DNA from: Burkholderiales bacterium
GTDB taxonomy: Bacteria > Pseudomonadota > Gammaproteobacteria > Burkholderiales > Burkholderiaceae
Length of the DNA: 5,877 bases
NCBI GenBank assembly: GCA_903643055.1
Contig: CAHJWV010000023.1
Coordinates: 1-5,877 of the forward strand
Reading direction: 5' to 3'
A program made the position numbers and the translations under genes. Under the pieces are notes generated by a model. It saw nothing but the letters and a program-made list of their open reading frames with translations. It did not search any database and was not told the origin of the DNA. Of the stretch, positions 4,534-5,877 are shown in pieces (the stretch's first letter is position 1; every line of letters begins with the position of its first letter).

Positions 4534-5817
4534 GACTTCCTGGACGACAATGCCAGCAGCAGCAAATGCGTCGCGGCCCTGCTCGCCAACTGCGGCATCG
4601 GAACCTCACAGCGCTTTGAGGTGAAAAACAGCGATGACGGCAGCTACAGCTTCACCAACGTCAACAGCGGCAAGCTGCTGGACGTCAACGGCAGCTCGCA
4701 GACCAACGGCGCGCTGATCCATCAATGGGGGCTGAACAACGGTTCGAACCAGCGTTTCGTGATCACGGCATCGGGAGATGCGTTGCTCGCGACCAAGCAC
4801 CGCGGCAAATGCGTGGATGTACGTAGCTTCAGCAAGTCCGTTGGCGGCGTGATCCAGCAATGGGATTGCACCGGCAACGGCAACCAGCGCTGGCAGTTGA
4901 TTTCGAGCACCACCGCGGCTCCGGCTACTGCTCCAACACCGGCTCCGACTCCGGCGCCAGCACCGAAGCCACCCGCCCCCGCGCCGGCCCCAGCTCCCGC
5001 ACCGGCGCCCGCTCCCACACCAGCACCTGCCCCGGTCACCAAAAGCATCAAGCGCGGTGTGGCTTATGACTTGTCGGCCCCCGCCGACCTGTCGGTGATG
5101 GCACCGGGCGTGTCGTGGTGGTACGACTCGGGCCTGCGTCCGAACACGTCGGTACCGGCCGACTATTCAGCGCGCTACAAGGCCGACTTCGTGCCGATGC
5201 TGTGGAACGGCAACTTCAATGATGCCGAGGTCGAGGCTTATTTGAAGGCCAACCCGAGCATCAAGCATTTGCTGCTGCTGAACGAGCCCAATCTCACCGA
5301 TCAGTCCAACCTGACGCCAGCGCAGGCTGCCGCACTGTGGCCGCGCTACGAAACGATTGCCGATCACACCGGCGTCAAGCTCGTCGGCCCGGCCATTACC
5401 TGGGGCACGATGCCGAACTTCGCTGATCCTGTCGTTTGGCTCGACGCCTTCTATGCGGCCTATCGCTCGGCCAACGGCAACCGGGACCCGCATATCGACT
5501 ACATCGCCTTCCACTGGTATGACTACGGGCTGGGCGCTCAACTCGATCGCCTCGCGAAATACAACAAGCCTTTCCGGGTTACCGAATTCGCCAACTGGCA
5601 CAACGGTGACGGCAGTGCGCAAATCGACTCGATCGAGAAGCAGAAAGCGCAAATGACGGAAATGGTGGAGATCTGCGAGAACCGCGCCGATGTCTACCGC
5701 CACGCATGGTTCACCGGCCGCTGGAACAACAACACCCATTTCTGCAGCCTGCTCGGCGCGACTGGGCAGCTGACCGAACTCGGCAAGCACGATCTCTCAT
5801 TGCCGTACAAGAAATAG
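4513..5817 (+). CDS. Beta-trefoil lectin plus GH128-type glycoside hydrolase, 5' end uncertain
   Basis: The enzyme likely hydrolyses beta-1,3-glucan. Residue numbers count from codon 4159, the limit of the open frame. A ricin-type beta-trefoil spans about 137-250, with three Q-x-F/W repeat ends (Q151-R-F, Q198-R-F, Q243-R-W). A Pro-Ala linker follows (about 252-294), then a clan GH-A domain (296-552) of Glyco_hydro_cc/GH128 type. In that domain N375-E376-P is the probable acid/base and T475-E476-F the probable nucleophile, with F-H-W-Y (451-454) between. The catalytic half looks intact. The N terminus does not: no signal peptide is visible in any frame, and the first trefoil repeat is short (C137 to C145 spans 9 residues, against about 20 in the third repeat). 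Codon use becomes gene-like only after about 4535. ATG 4513 is given as start because GGA lies 3 bases upstream, but it falls inside the promoter/operator. GTG 4621 is another in-frame option. The gene may be 5'-truncated. Confidence 0.8.
   Translation: MEPIPYIDFLDDNASSSKCVAALLANCGIGTSQRFEVKNSDDGSYSFTNVNSGKLLDVNGSSQTNGALIHQWGLNNGSNQRFVITASGDALLATKHRGKCVDVRSFSKSVGGVIQQWDCTGNGNQRWQLISSTTAAPATAPTPAPTPAPAPKPPAPAPAPAPAPAPAPTPAPAPVTKSIKRGVAYDLSAPADLSVMAPGVSWWYDSGLRPNTSVPADYSARYKADFVPMLWNGNFNDAEVEAYLKANPSIKHLLLLNEPNLTDQSNLTPAQAAALWPRYETIADHTGVKLVGPAITWGTMPNFADPVVWLDAFYAAYRSANGNRDPHIDYIAFHWYDYGLGAQLDRLAKYNKPFRVTEFANWHNGDGSAQIDSIEKQKAQMTEMVEICENRADVYRHAWFTGRWNNNTHFCSLLGATGQLTELGKHDLSLPYKK
4909..5040 (+). 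repeat. Pro-Ala linker-coding low-complexity repeat
   Basis: About 44 codons are mostly alternating CCN and GCN, encoding a (P-A)n/(P-T)n linker between the lectin and catalytic domains. Such extended linkers are typical of secreted modular carbohydrate-active enzymes, which makes the missing signal peptide more striking. The tract can change length by slippage. Confidence 0.85.
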
Positions 5818-5822
5818 AAATA

Positions 5823-5847
5823 GGCTTCGGCCGAAGCCCTCGGCTTC
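5823..5847 (+). other. Overlapping alternative hairpins after the hydrolase stop
   Basis: A perfect 16-bp palindrome GGCTTCGGCCGAAGCC (5823-5838) shares its right arm with a second hairpin, GAAGCC-CTC-GGCTTC (5833-5847). Only one of the two can form at a time. They begin 6 bases after the hydrolase stop codon. Confidence 0.5.
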
Positions 5848-5856
5848 ATGGCCCCC

Positions 5857-5877
5857 AGGGGCGCCACCGGCGCCCCT
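5857..5877 (+). terminator. Probable intrinsic terminator of the hydrolase gene, cut by window edge
   Basis: A perfect 9-bp GC-rich stem AGGGGCGCC/GGCGCCCCT (5857-5865, 5869-5877) closes an ACC loop about 40 bases after the stop codon. It ends in T at the last base, so the expected T-run would lie just outside the window. Confidence 0.6.

Noticed and set aside
4722..5051. Minus-strand Gly-Ala repeat protein (109 codons)
   Set aside because: It is only the antisense reading of the Pro-Ala linker repeat in the hydrolase.
5167..5790. Minus-strand open frame of 207 codons opposite the catalytic domain
   Set aside because: It has no motif, no Shine-Dalgarno and shadow codon pattern. The plus strand carries the intact catalytic motifs.

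Overview
The window is GC-rich DNA with strongly GC-biased third codon positions. It most resembles a betaproteobacterium of the order Burkholderiales (Rubrivivax/Leptothrix/Roseateles type). That placement rests on protein style and composition only, since no rRNA or marker search was possible.

Layout. Everything from about position 4166 down to position 1 is on the minus strand, as a series of loosely spaced genes (gaps of about 120-260 bases), so they probably do not form one tight operon. In their own 5'->3' order they are: a 93-residue exported protein carrying a duplicated V-x-V-T-x-x-R motif (4166-3885); a small one-helix membrane protein (3748-3338); a structured intergenic leader holding a 16-codon ORF with a strong ribosome-binding site, several hairpins and an intrinsic-terminator-like element (about 3235-3004); the circularly permuted ribosome-assembly GTPase RsgA (2977-1841); an EntS/MFS_3-type major facilitator exporter (1582-341); and the first 51 codons of an exported protein resembling the Tim44-like family, which runs off the left edge (153-1).

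The right part (4505-5817, plus strand, divergent from the 93-residue gene) is a modular carbohydrate-active enzyme. It has a ricin-type beta-trefoil lectin, a Pro-Ala linker and a C-terminal clan GH-A hydrolase domain of the GH128/Glyco_hydro_cc type (likely endo-beta-1,3-glucanase). A near-perfect LacI/GalR-type palindrome sits exactly in the 17-bp spacer of a sigma70-like promoter just upstream, which suggests sugar-responsive repression. This gene has no visible signal peptide, no convincing start codon, and a shortened first trefoil repeat, so its 5' end appears eroded, deleted or misassembled. A strong GC hairpin ends the window and is probably its terminator.

The two parts most worth attention are the rsgA leader (small ORF whose Shine-Dalgarno can be sequestered, then hairpins, then a terminator 26 bases before the rsgA frame opens) and the operator/promoter plus damaged-looking N terminus of the glycoside hydrolase. 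No mobile element, CRISPR array, tRNA or rRNA was seen.
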